Assembly (NCBI RefSeq): GCF_900113415.1 | Contig: NZ_FOPH01000024.1 | Coordinates: 1 to 37,592, forward strand | Direction: 5' to 3' | From: Oribacterium sp. WCC10 | Lineage (GTDB): Bacteria > Bacillota > Clostridia > Lachnospirales > Lachnospiraceae | Length of the DNA stretch: 37,592 nt | In this document: positions 16,001-23,972 of the stretch, in pieces | How the letters are laid out: each line of letters starts with the position of its first letter | Numbering within the stretch: the first letter of the stretch is position 1 | Notes under the pieces: model-generated | What the model was told of the DNA's origin: nothing | Databases searched by the model: none | What the model saw: only the letters and a program-made list of their open reading frames with translations | Program-made: the position numbers and the translations under genes

Positions 16001-17089
16001 TCAAAGCTTCATGTCGCCTTCTTTTACCCAGCCTATCTTTGCAAGGTACATGTTGAATACAGGACAGAAAACTGCCGGAAGTATGAAGCATATAAGTATC
16101 ATGCCGAGCCAGTCGAGGGAAGTGATTGCCGGTTTTACGCCGGAGGCGATGTCACTTAGCCATCCGGAATAAACACCGATCTGACCTACGAAACCGCATG
16201 TTCCCATACCGGAAGAGATAGGAGTTCCGTTCATCTGCATCTTGAAAATACAGGTTGCAAGGGGGCCGGTAATGGCTGAACAGAGTATAGGTGCGATCCA
16301 GATACGCGGGTTCTTTACGATATTGCCCATCTGAAGCATGGAAGTTCCTATGCCCTGAGATACAAGGCCTCCGAAGCCGTTTTCCTTAAAGCTCATAAAT
16401 GCAAAACCCACCATCTGAGCGCAACAGCCTGCAACCGCAGCACCACCGGCGAGACCTGTGAGACTCAATGCTGCACAGATGGCAGCAGATGAAATAGGTA
16501 AGGTAAGTGCAATTCCAACGATGACGGATACAAGGATACCCATAAAGAAAGGCTGCTGACCTGTTGCCCACATGATAAGTGTTCCGGTCTTCATAGCAGC
16601 TTTTCCCAAAGCCGGAGCCCAAAGAGCAGACAGGAAAATACCTACTCCAATGGTAACGAGAGGAGTTATAAGAATATCAATTCTTGTTTCTTTGGAAACT
16701 GCTTTGCCGATTTCAGATGCAAAGATGGCTACAAAGAGAACCGCAAGAGGACCACCGGCACCACCCAGGGCATTGGAAGCAAAACCTACCGTGATGAGAG
16801 AAAACAGAACAAGTGGGGGACAGTGAAGTGCATAGCCGATAGCAACAGCCATAGCCGGGCCGCTCATAGCAGAAGCAAGATTTCCGACTGTATAGTCGAT
16901 TCCTGCCACTGTGGCTACGGTTTCGGTAAGAAAAGGTATATGGAACTGTGCACCTACAGTGTTGATGATGGTTCCGATGAGAAGGGATGCAAATAGGCCC
17001 TGAGCCATGGCACCGAGTGCATCTATAAGATATCTTTTGACAGAAATCTCAATGTCTTTTCGCTTCAAAAATGCTTTAAACTTTTCCAT
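16001..17089 (-). CDS. PfoR-like PTS EIIC-family membrane protein
   Basis: The 362-aa polytopic protein matches the PTS_EIIC_2/PfoR type: KRYLIDALGAMAQGLFASLLIGTII at the N-terminus, GYALHCPPLVLFSLITVGF, GGAGGPLAVL and PISSAAICAALSLTGLAGGAAVAGC. It is a single EIIC without fused EIIA or EIIB, and no other PTS gene is nearby. Members of this family were described as regulators (perfringolysin O regulator PfoR) or as orphan sugar permeases; the role here is open. A GGGGAG site precedes the start. It converges on the MFS-fusion gene with only 14 bp between stop codons and no obvious terminator hairpin. Confidence 0.82.
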   Translation of the reverse strand: MEKFKAFLKRKDIEISVKRYLIDALGAMAQGLFASLLIGTIINTVGAQFHIPFLTETVATVAGIDYTVGNLASAMSGPAMAVAIGYALHCPPLVLFSLITVGFASNALGGAGGPLAVLFVAIFASEIGKAVSKETRIDILITPLVTIGVGIFLSALWAPALGKAAMKTGTLIMWATGQQPFFMGILVSVIVGIALTLPISSAAICAALSLTGLAGGAAVAGCCAQMVGFAFMSFKENGFGGLVSQGIGTSMLQMGNIVKNPRIWIAPILCSAITGPLATCIFKMQMNGTPISSGMGTCGFVGQIGVYSGWLSDIASGVKPAITSLDWLGMILICFILPAVFCPVFNMYLAKIGWVKEGDMKL

Positions 17090-17225
17090 AATTCTCCCCT
17101 TTTTTAAAATTAATTTATGGCATGTTTAAAAAATAACAACGAACATGATCCATTTTACACTATTACAGGAATATATAAAATATAAGAAAAGTGCATAAAA
17201 TTTAATTTTGAACGAGCCGAATTTA

Positions 17226-17254
17226 TTGCAATATTTTATAGAAAGTATTAAAAT
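17226..17254 (+). promoter_or_regulatory. sigma-A-type promoter for the 71-aa gene
   Basis: TTGCAA (17226-17231) and TAAAAT (17249-17254) are separated by 17 bp in a very AT-rich 270-bp gap. It would give a leader of about 100 nt before the start at 17360. Confidence 0.5.
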
Positions 17255-17359
17255 ATATTATATAAAACGATAAATTGGTCGACAATTTATTAGAAGGAAA
17301 GGTTTGCAGTTGTACATGCAGACAGAACGTGAATTATAAAAAAGAGAGGGGGAATAGAC

Positions 17360-17575
17360 ATGGTAATTGACGAGACCAGAATCTACAAGAGCAATTCAGA
17401 CGGAAAGCACGCAGCCGTTATCAGTGAAGAAGGCGGCATGATCACATTGATCACAGGCATGGCTAATATTTTCACTGTTACAGCTAAAGAATTGACATCA
17501 GCATTTACGCCGACTCATAACACATTTTCACTTGAAAATATGGATCTCTGGCAATTGCAGGTGCTTGACAGATAA
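17360..17575 (+). CDS. small hypothetical protein, 71 aa
   Basis: The 71-aa product is not recognised. It has no membrane segment or signal; it begins MVIDETRIYKSNSDGKHAAV and has a central hydrophobic stretch GGMITLITGMANIFTVTA followed by a Phe/Thr-rich tail, suggesting a small beta-rich soluble protein. It is likely a real gene: it has a GGGGG ribosome binding site, a plausible promoter, and an intrinsic terminator whose stem begins within its stop codon, making a complete monocistronic unit. Confidence 0.65.
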   Translation: MVIDETRIYKSNSDGKHAAVISEEGGMITLITGMANIFTVTAKELTSAFTPTHNTFSLENMDLWQLQVLDR

Positions 17576-17612
17576 GACGGTCACCTACGACGGGGGACCG
17601 TCTTATTTTTTT
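17574..17612 (+). terminator. intrinsic terminator
   Basis: AAGACGGTC pairs with GACCGTCTT, followed by A and seven T. It begins inside the TAA stop of the 71-aa gene and separates it from the HAD gene. Confidence 0.9.
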
Positions 17613-17672
17613 GCCGCAAAATCTGCCAAATATGCTATGATACAACGAAAAGTAAGATTCGAGGTTTTTCTG

Positions 17673-18467
17673 ATGATTAAGATGATAGTAACTGATGTAG
17701 ACGGTACGCTGGTCAAAGATGGAACTCATGATATAAATCCTGAGTATTTTGATGTTATCAAGAAACTCATAGAAAAAGGCATTAAGGTTGTTATAGCAAG
17801 CGGCAGATCCTATTCCAGCGCTTCACAACTGTTTGGTGAACTGGCAGATAAGCTTTACTTCATCTGCGATGGAGGAACCATGATAAGAACCAGTTATGAG
17901 ATACTAAAGATTTATCCAATGGAAGAGGAACTCTGGAAGGGGATATACCGTTCAGCAAAGACACTGCCGGGAATTGACATTTGCATTTCTACAGAGAAAG
18001 GCGGTTATGCCGAGGACACTGACAGTCAGATGTATCATTGGCTGGTTGATTCATACAAGTTTAATATGTCGGGGATAAGAGATATAGATGAGATTACAGA
18101 GAATGTAGTCAAGATCTCAGTTTATCATCCTGAGGATTGTGAGGCGGTCTGTCGAGACAGCTTTATCCCTATGTGGAATGGTAAGGCAAAGCTTGCCTCT
18201 GCCGGAAGTGCCTGGATGGATTGTGTAAATAAAGATGCCGATAAGGGCACGGCACTTCAGTGGCTTCAGCAGTACCTTGGGGTTCAAAAGGAAGAAACTA
18301 TGGCGTTTGGAGATAACATTAACGATATGGAGATGCTTCAGAATGCAGGACAGGGTTATGCTGTTGGAAATGCAAGAGAAGAATTGAAAAGTGTAGCAGA
18401 TGAGGTGATCAAACCATATTGGGAGTATGGTGTTCTGGAAGTGATGAAAACTTTCATTCAGAGATGA
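17673..18467 (+). CDS. Cof-type HAD-IIB family phosphatase
   Basis: The 264-aa product has the haloacid dehalogenase motifs: DVDGTLV at 7-13 (nucleophile and acid Asp), IASGRSYSSA (motif II) and AFGDNINDMEML (motif IV) near the C-terminus, with a C2-type cap between. Such enzymes dephosphorylate sugar phosphates, flavin or PLP-type phosphates in the cytosol; the substrate cannot be assigned. The ATG at 17673 is chosen because GAGG lies 8 nt upstream; the open frame extends back to 17532, but that would run through the preceding terminator. Confidence 0.88.
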   Translation: MIKMIVTDVDGTLVKDGTHDINPEYFDVIKKLIEKGIKVVIASGRSYSSASQLFGELADKLYFICDGGTMIRTSYEILKIYPMEEELWKGIYRSAKTLPGIDICISTEKGGYAEDTDSQMYHWLVDSYKFNMSGIRDIDEITENVVKISVYHPEDCEAVCRDSFIPMWNGKAKLASAGSAWMDCVNKDADKGTALQWLQQYLGVQKEETMAFGDNINDMEMLQNAGQGYAVGNAREELKSVADEVIKPYWEYGVLEVMKTFIQR

Positions 18468-18497
18468 TGGCAATATAAAATAAAAATTATTTCCACA

Positions 18498-18526
18498 TTG
18501 ACTTGTTGTATGAAAATACGTACAAT
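18498..18526 (+). promoter_or_regulatory. sigma-A promoter driving the tandem-hairpin RNA
   Basis: TTGACT (18498-18503) and TACAAT (18521-18526) are spaced by exactly 17 bp, close to consensus. A perfect 8-bp inverted repeat, GACTTGTT (18500-18507) and AACAAGTC (18530-18537), brackets the -10 box and the expected start near 18533, and could be a repressor operator. Confidence 0.75.
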
Positions 18527-18532
18527 ATAAAC

Positions 18533-18638
18533 AAGTCAAGAAGATGTGGCGAGTGCTTCACAGATTCAAAGCGATTCGTGAGAGAAGAACGGTAGACGAC
18601 ATGGCGGGTGCTTCATGGAGTCGAGGTTCTTTTTTTTG
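18533..18638 (+). ncRNA. candidate structured RNA with two matching hairpins
   Basis: The stretch between the promoter and terminator has no ORF and holds two hairpins of the same design. Hairpin 1 (18540-18567) is GAA-GA-TGTG, a 10-nt loop GCGAGTGCTT, then CACA-GA-TTC. Hairpin 2 (18595-18622) is GAC-GA-CATG, loop GCGGGTGCTT, then CATG-GA-GTC. Each has 3 bp, a tandem G-A/A-G internal loop and 4 bp; the paired bases differ between the two copies yet pairing is kept, while loop and GA motif are almost unchanged. Hairpin 2 also lies inside the terminator stem. It may be an independent small RNA or a cis-acting attenuator for the exopolysaccharide operon 210 nt downstream. I cannot match it to a known Rfam class. 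Confidence 0.7.
18586..18638 (+). terminator. terminator built on hairpin 2 of the RNA
   Basis: AGAAC (18586-18590) pairs with GTTCT (18626-18630), enclosing hairpin 2, and is followed by a run of T from 18631. Confidence 0.75.
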
Positions 18639-18704
18639 TGCCATAAAAGTGTAATTATACGGAGTTATTATCCTTTTGGATTTCAATTATGTATTTTTTA
18701 TTTG

Positions 18705-18733
18705 ACCTGTGACGTGAGATGCCACAGGTTTTT
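18705..18733 (+). terminator. leader hairpin, possible terminator or attenuator
   Basis: ACCTGTG pairs with CACAGGT around an 11-nt loop, followed by TTTTTATT. It lies between the candidate RNA and the first gene of the exopolysaccharide operon, so it could attenuate read-through. The rest of the 380-bp intergenic region (18468-18847) is AT-rich; I cannot place a second promoter with confidence. Confidence 0.5.
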
Positions 18734-18847
18734 ATTATGTTGAAAGTTCAAATTGAGAACAGAAATACAGATTCATTGTTTTTTAAGTATTGAATAGTTA
18801 TAGGGGCAATAATTGAACCGATAAAAATATAAGACAAGGAGGGTTTT

Positions 18848-19441
18848 ATGTTTGAGGCAGTTAAAAGTGAGTTTATTCTGCATATTCCCGAAGCGACTTT
18901 GGATAATTATTTCACACCGGATGTTGTGGTACTTGTCATGAAGGTGGTTATTCTTGTCGCAGGTCTTTGCCTGATATTTTTAGGTTACAGATATGTTTTT
19001 ACAATTGCTGCCATCCTTTTCGGTTGTCTTGCAGGATATATCGGGATTCGTTTTCTCGATGGAAGAATCACCCAGCCACCGCTTCTCATGTTCATGTTTG
19101 TGATGTTTGTATTTCTGATGGAATGCTTTTTATACGGTATTTATTCTCTGGGAGTGACTCTGTTAAGGGATTTCAGACTAAGCGGATTAGGAAAAAGTCT
19201 TCGGAAGAGATTGAAGTTTCTTAATACGGATACTCCGGTTAATGATGTGTTGGCTTACATATCCCCGTTTGTGGGAAGTGCGATTGTTTTTTATATGGTT
19301 AGTCAGTACATATACAGAAATATGATGGTTTGCGGAATTGTTTCTGTGGGACTCGCGATAACGGGATTTTTTTATCAGAAAAAGAAGAAACGGTTTAAAA
19401 GGGTATTCCATACCTATGATGATATATATTTTGATAGATAG
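18848..19441 (+). CDS. hypothetical multi-pass membrane protein, 197 aa
   Basis: The product has about six hydrophobic segments in two groups (about 26-75 and 78-105, then 133-175), separated by a basic cytoplasmic loop (RLSGLGKSLRKRLKFL), and a basic tail KKKKRFKRVF. The first segments loosely recall DUF4203/TMEM198-type proteins, but I do not assign the family. It has an excellent AAGGAGG site and is the first gene of the exopolysaccharide operon, 17 nt before the VTC-type gene's chosen start. Confidence 0.75.
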   Translation: MFEAVKSEFILHIPEATLDNYFTPDVVVLVMKVVILVAGLCLIFLGYRYVFTIAAILFGCLAGYIGIRFLDGRITQPPLLMFMFVMFVFLMECFLYGIYSLGVTLLRDFRLSGLGKSLRKRLKFLNTDTPVNDVLAYISPFVGSAIVFYMVSQYIYRNMMVCGIVSVGLAITGFFYQKKKKRFKRVFHTYDDIYFDR

Positions 19442-19458
19442 ATTTCAGGAGAATGCAT

Positions 19459-20142
19459 ATGCTTGATGTAAGCCGTAAAGAACTGAAATACATGATAGGG
19501 ACGGATGAAGTTTACTACTTGCGTAAACGTATTGAAAGGCTGATGGAGGCAGATTCAAATAATGATCTTTACGGGTATACAGTCAGATCCCTATATTTTG
19601 ATACCTGGAAAGACAATGATTATCAGGAAAAACTTGATGGGCTTAATAACAGAAAAAAGATACGTATGAGAATCTATAACGGTTCCCGGGATTATATAAA
19701 GCTTGAACTTAAAGCAAAAGAAGGTGATTTTCAGAGGAAGAGATCATTAAAGCTTAATGTTGATGAAGCAGAAAGAATGATTGACGAAGACTATACTTTT
19801 CTTCTTGAAAGACCTGAGGGATTCGCTCATGGGCTTTATACAATGATTTCAACCAAAGGGTATAGGCCGAAATGTATCGTTGAGTATGACAGAATTGCAT
19901 ATATGAATGAGTTCAATGATATAAGAGTGACCTTTGATATGCGGCTGAGGGCTCTGGAAGACCCGTACGAGTTCTTTTCCGGAAACATTGAGGCATACCC
20001 TGTGGCAGATTCCTCAGAGACTACTTTGGAGGTTAAGTATAACGGTTTCCTGTTTTCGTATATCAAGCATGCACTTGATCTTGTTGACAGGCCACGTATT
20101 TCCAATAGTAAGTATGTTAGGGCCAGAGCATTTTTGAGATAG
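19459..20142 (+). CDS. VTC-domain (polyphosphate polymerase-like) protein
   Basis: The 227-aa soluble protein resembles the VTC catalytic domain, a triphosphate-tunnel fold: RKELKYMIG at the N-terminus, RSLYFDTWKDNDYQEKLDGL, RKKIRMRIYNG, YIKLELKAKEGDFQRKRSL and a late TLEVKYNGF. The alternating basic and acidic strands are typical of this fold. In eukaryotes VTC makes polyphosphate; bacterial homologues are repeatedly found with CotH and DUF4956 genes, and their function is poorly defined. The ATG at 19459 is chosen over 19453 because AGGAG is properly spaced only for the former. It is followed 16 nt later by the DUF4956 gene. Confidence 0.85.
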   Translation: MLDVSRKELKYMIGTDEVYYLRKRIERLMEADSNNDLYGYTVRSLYFDTWKDNDYQEKLDGLNNRKKIRMRIYNGSRDYIKLELKAKEGDFQRKRSLKLNVDEAERMIDEDYTFLLERPEGFAHGLYTMISTKGYRPKCIVEYDRIAYMNEFNDIRVTFDMRLRALEDPYEFFSGNIEAYPVADSSETTLEVKYNGFLFSYIKHALDLVDRPRISNSKYVRARAFLR

Positions 20143-20158
20143 TTTGAGGAGAAGTTTC

Positions 20159-20845
20159 ATGAAGGAGTATTTATATAATGGACTTGTAGAGACCACCGGA
20201 TCACTTACTATAAACGAAGTTATCCTGAATTTTGTGGCTGCCGGTATTCTAAGTGTGCTTATCTATATTTCCTACAGAATCTCACACTCAGGGGCAGTTT
20301 ACAGCAGAAAGTTTAATGTATCTCTTGTGATGCTTACTTTTGTGACAACTCTTGTCATGAATGTTATAGGAAATAATATAGCACTTTCTCTTGGTATGGT
20401 CGGCGCACTTTCGATCGTAAGATTCAGAACAGCCATAAAGGATCCCAGAGATACGGCATATATATTCTGGTGCATAGCAGTAGGCATCACCTGCGGTGTA
20501 TCGGATTATCTGATTGCCGGAATTGGTACATTTATAATATTCATTTTCCTCGTTATCTTTGGAGTGGTACGTGATAATGACAGAATAATGATAGTGATGA
20601 AAACCGATGTGGAAAAGATTGAAGAGATCGACAGGGCAATAGTCGGTTTCTTTAACGGTAAAGCCATAATGCGTGTTCAGAATGCCAATAAGGAAAAAGG
20701 ACAGGCTGAACTTATATATGAAATCTCAGAGAATTATCTGAAGAAAAGAGAAAAAACAGAAGGGTCATTTGTTCCTAAATTTTCGGAGAAAGAAGGAGTC
20801 AGAAACATAAGTCTTGTAAGACAGGATGAGGAGATCAATCAGTAG
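20159..20845 (+). CDS. DUF4956 membrane protein
   Basis: The 228-aa protein has an N-terminal membrane part with about four segments (about 15-135) and a cytoplasmic C-terminus. The stretch SLGMVGALSIVRFRTAIKDP followed by RDTAYIFWCIAVGITCGV is the hallmark of the DUF4956 family, here between membrane segments. Its association with VTC and CotH proteins is recurrent in bacteria. ATG 20159 is chosen since GAGGAG lies 8 nt upstream; the upstream TTG at 20144 overlaps that site. Confidence 0.87.
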   Translation: MKEYLYNGLVETTGSLTINEVILNFVAAGILSVLIYISYRISHSGAVYSRKFNVSLVMLTFVTTLVMNVIGNNIALSLGMVGALSIVRFRTAIKDPRDTAYIFWCIAVGITCGVSDYLIAGIGTFIIFIFLVIFGVVRDNDRIMIVMKTDVEKIEEIDRAIVGFFNGKAIMRVQNANKEKGQAELIYEISENYLKKREKTEGSFVPKFSEKEGVRNISLVRQDEEINQ

Positions 20846-20853
20846 CCGGAGGT

Positions 20854-22518
20854 ATGATCTTGAAAGATAAGATATTAAGATATGAAAAAATATATCTTAT
20901 AAGTATTTTTGCCGGTATATTGCTGTTTTTAGGATTGTTTTGTGTTATGAGAGGAAGATTAAGATTCTCTCAGCATCCCATGGGAACCTATAGTACACTT
21001 CAGCCGTGTGATATCACAGAGGATCCTCTCGAGTATATCGGGGAGGATTTTACTGTGATGGATGGATTTCATACCAATCTGCCTATAGTAATTCTGTCAC
21101 TTGACACGGACCTTCCTGACTATAAAACATTTAAAGATTCTTCAGAGGTAGTATTCGAAGGAGTAGACCCATATACTACCGGACATATAAGCATTATAGA
21201 TACGGGACTTGGAGACAATACCCTGGCTGATCCTGTTATTTATGACAGTATGATAAAGATAAAGATAAGAGGACATTCTTCATACAACTACGATAAGAAG
21301 CAGTACAAGATAAAAGCTTATCATGAGAATGGAAACGAAAATCAGACAGGTATTCTTGGTATGGGAGAAGGATCGGAATGGATCATTAACGGTAGTCTTG
21401 CGGATAAAAGCATGATGAGAAACTATCTCGCCTATAGAATAGCATCAGAGATTGACGGTAATAATATGGCTCCGGATTCAAGATATTGTGAAGTACTCAT
21501 TCGAAAAGATGATAATCTTAAATATCAGGGAGTATTTCTCATTATGGAAAGTGTTAGCAGGGGGAAAGACAGGGTAAAAATCGATAAATATAATCCGAAG
21601 AAAAAGTATTCAAGTTATATAGTACGACGTGACAGAAAAACAAACTTTGATATCATGCTGGATACTTACGGAAGGCAAACAGGTATTGTCTTCACAGATG
21701 ACATTGAAGATACAGTAAAAGAAAATGATAACTGGATAGGCTTAAAGTATCCGGGTAAAACGAATATTACAGATGAAACCATTGAATATATAACAAAGGA
21801 TTTTTCAAAAACCGAGAAAGTTTTATATTCTAAAAATATCAATCTGTTCAGAACTTACGAAAAATATATTAATGTTGAATCTTTTGTTGATTATTTTTTG
21901 ATCAATGAATTCTTTGGCAATTATGATGCGGGTGAGCATTCAACCTATATGCATAAGAATTCAGGTGATGTGTTATATATGGGACCGGTATGGGACTTTG
22001 ATCAGGCTATGAATAATTATCTGGTTGAAGAATTGAAGGCAGAAGATCTTGCATTTGAGATGCAGCCGTTTTTTAAGGAACTATGTAATGATAAGAAGTT
22101 TGTTAGAAAACTTCAGAAGAGGTATGCAGAACTCAGGAAAAGATATCTGTCAGAAGATTATGTCTTTAATCTGATAGAAGAAACAGAAAATTATCTGAAG
22201 TGTGCTCAGGTTCGTGAATGGTACAGATGGGCAGCAGATTATCTTGATGATACAGGACTGAATCCTCACAACTACAACCTGAATGATATAGTTGTAGCCG
22301 GCGTAACACTTTCAAGATTTACCGATGAGTATTCGGATGAAATATATGTAATAAAGAAATATATACATGAGCATGGAAATATGATTCAGAGAGATCTGAC
22401 CGGTATCCTTAACGGTGCAAAGTGGGATACGACTATAGGTGGTATCAGGGAGCTTATTTTTATAGCAATGATTACACTTGTACTTTTGCCATCCTATATC
22501 ATCCAGAGAAAGGGTTAG
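20854..22518 (+). CDS. CotH-like kinase family protein, membrane-anchored
   Basis: The 554-aa product has an N-terminal membrane segment (about 13-31), a large extracytoplasmic CotH domain and a C-terminal hydrophobic segment (about 529-548). Family motifs include KIKIRGHSSYNYDKKQYKIK (Gly-His-Ser and Lys of the nucleotide site), EWIINGSLADKSMMRNYL, YQGVFLIMESV and MGPVWDFDQAMNN (the Asp-containing metal motif). CotH proteins are atypical protein kinases; here it probably modifies a cell-surface component of the polysaccharide system. GGAGG lies only 1 nt before the ATG, so the TTG at 20860 (7 nt from the site) may be the true start. The next gene follows after 2 nt. Confidence 0.87.
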   Translation: MILKDKILRYEKIYLISIFAGILLFLGLFCVMRGRLRFSQHPMGTYSTLQPCDITEDPLEYIGEDFTVMDGFHTNLPIVILSLDTDLPDYKTFKDSSEVVFEGVDPYTTGHISIIDTGLGDNTLADPVIYDSMIKIKIRGHSSYNYDKKQYKIKAYHENGNENQTGILGMGEGSEWIINGSLADKSMMRNYLAYRIASEIDGNNMAPDSRYCEVLIRKDDNLKYQGVFLIMESVSRGKDRVKIDKYNPKKKYSSYIVRRDRKTNFDIMLDTYGRQTGIVFTDDIEDTVKENDNWIGLKYPGKTNITDETIEYITKDFSKTEKVLYSKNINLFRTYEKYINVESFVDYFLINEFFGNYDAGEHSTYMHKNSGDVLYMGPVWDFDQAMNNYLVEELKAEDLAFEMQPFFKELCNDKKFVRKLQKRYAELRKRYLSEDYVFNLIEETENYLKCAQVREWYRWAADYLDDTGLNPHNYNLNDIVVAGVTLSRFTDEYSDEIYVIKKYIHEHGNMIQRDLTGILNGAKWDTTIGGIRELIFIAMITLVLLPSYIIQRKG

Positions 22519-22520
22519 GT

Positions 22521-23954
22521 ATGCTGTTTTCAAGTATTCCGTTTATACTGTATTTTTTTCCGACAGTTCTTGTTGGTTACTATTTATTGTTCTTTTCCAG
22601 ACTTCTGCAGAATGTGTGGCTGTTGTTCGCAAGTCTTCTTTTTTATGCATGGGGAGAGCCGGTATACGTTCTTCTTATGATTTCATCCATAATGGTAAAC
22701 AGTATCGTGGCCATTGTCATAGGTGGAATGAAAAAAGGACAGGTGAGAAAGGCAGTATTCATCTTATCTGTGGTATTCAACATAGGAATGTTATTTGTTT
22801 TTAAGTACCTTGGTTTTGTATTGTCTTTTTTTGGAGAATGGGGTAATGCTCTGTATTCGAAGTTGAATATATCGCTTCCCATAGGCATCTCATTTTTTAC
22901 GTTTCAGGCATTATCATATGTTGTAGATGTATACAGGGGAGAGGTTAGGCCGGAGAATCCATTTTATGTAGGACTTTATATTTCATTTTTTCCTCAGCTT
23001 ATAGCAGGACCTATAGTTCAATACAACTATATAGCTGAACAGCTGAGGAACAGAAAAAGCAGTATAGATAAATTTTCATTGGGAATGTGCAGATTTGCAG
23101 CAGGATTTGGAAAAAAGATACTTTTGGCCAATACATTTGCTTCTCTGGCAGACCATGTGTTTTCCTGGTCACAGATAGGCAGCGATAAACTGGCGGTTCC
23201 GGCTACTCTGGCATGGTTTGGAAGTATAGCATATTCACTACAGATATACTTTGATTTTTCTGCTTATTCGGATATGGCTATCGGACTTGCTTTATGTTTC
23301 GGTTTCAAACTTAAAGAAAATTTCAATTATCCATATATTGCCACTTCTGTCACTGATTTTTGGAAAAGGTGGCATATATCGCTGACAGACTGGTTCAGAG
23401 ACTATGTATATATTCCTCTTGGCGGAAACAGGAATGCCAATAAGGATCTGGTTGTCAGGAATCTCCTTGTAGTCTGGACACTTACGGGAATATGGCATGG
23501 TGCAAACTGGACATTTATTTTTTGGGGATTGTTCTATTTTATATTACAGTTGATTGAGAGGTTTTCTGACTTCGAAAAAAACTGCCACAATACTTTGATC
23601 AGGAGGACATATACACTTATTACAGTTAATTTCCTTTGGGTTTTATTCAGATCGGAAGATATTTATCAGGCAGGTCGGTTCTACTTGAATATGTTTGGAG
23701 TTAACAACAATGGTTTTCTAAGTGATACCGCCTTTATGCTTTTGAAAGAGAATATTTTTTTTATTCTGGCCGGGATATTGTTGTCGACACCGGTTGTGCC
23801 AATGTTTAACAAATGGATATATGAACATCAAAAGAGCAAAGTATCATATGTTTTTTCGTTTATATATCCCGTTACCATGATATGTATGATCATTTGTTGC
23901 ATAAGTTATCTTATCATTGGAAGCTATAATCCGTTTATCTATTTTAATTTTTAG
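22521..23954 (+). CDS. MBOAT-family O-acyltransferase (AlgI/DltB-like)
   Basis: The 477-aa polytopic membrane protein has MBOAT features: the N-terminal LFASLLFYAWGEPVYVLLM, LPIGISFFTFQALSYVVDVY, the FWKRWHISLTDWFRDYVY-IPLGG block, and LTGIWHGANWTFIFWGLFY with the conserved histidine. Proteins of this type (AlgI, PatA, DltB) pass acyl groups across the membrane to sugars. With the following DHHW/AlgX-like gene and the synthase, it is expected to O-acetylate the exopolysaccharide. ATG 22521 is chosen because the longer frame would overlap the CotH gene by about 100 nt and the hydrophobic start fits. Confidence 0.92.
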   Translation: MLFSSIPFILYFFPTVLVGYYLLFFSRLLQNVWLLFASLLFYAWGEPVYVLLMISSIMVNSIVAIVIGGMKKGQVRKAVFILSVVFNIGMLFVFKYLGFVLSFFGEWGNALYSKLNISLPIGISFFTFQALSYVVDVYRGEVRPENPFYVGLYISFFPQLIAGPIVQYNYIAEQLRNRKSSIDKFSLGMCRFAAGFGKKILLANTFASLADHVFSWSQIGSDKLAVPATLAWFGSIAYSLQIYFDFSAYSDMAIGLALCFGFKLKENFNYPYIATSVTDFWKRWHISLTDWFRDYVYIPLGGNRNANKDLVVRNLLVVWTLTGIWHGANWTFIFWGLFYFILQLIERFSDFEKNCHNTLIRRTYTLITVNFLWVLFRSEDIYQAGRFYLNMFGVNNNGFLSDTAFMLLKENIFFILAGILLSTPVVPMFNKWIYEHQKSKVSYVFSFIYPVTMICMIICCISYLIIGSYNPFIYFNF

Positions 23955-23972
23955 AGATTTGGAGGGGCTGAA

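Noticed and set aside
17532-17672. N-terminal extension of the HAD phosphatase
   Set aside because: It would be translated through the intrinsic terminator at 17574-17612 and has no homology to HAD proteins; the HAD fold begins at MIKMIVTDVDGT.
18533-18638. c-di-GMP-I/II or guanidine-II (mini-ykkC) riboswitch upstream of the c-di-GMP-regulated operon
   Set aside because: The GEMM core sequences and GNRA receptor of c-di-GMP-I are absent, and the loops lack the ACGR of guanidine-II; the architecture is different.
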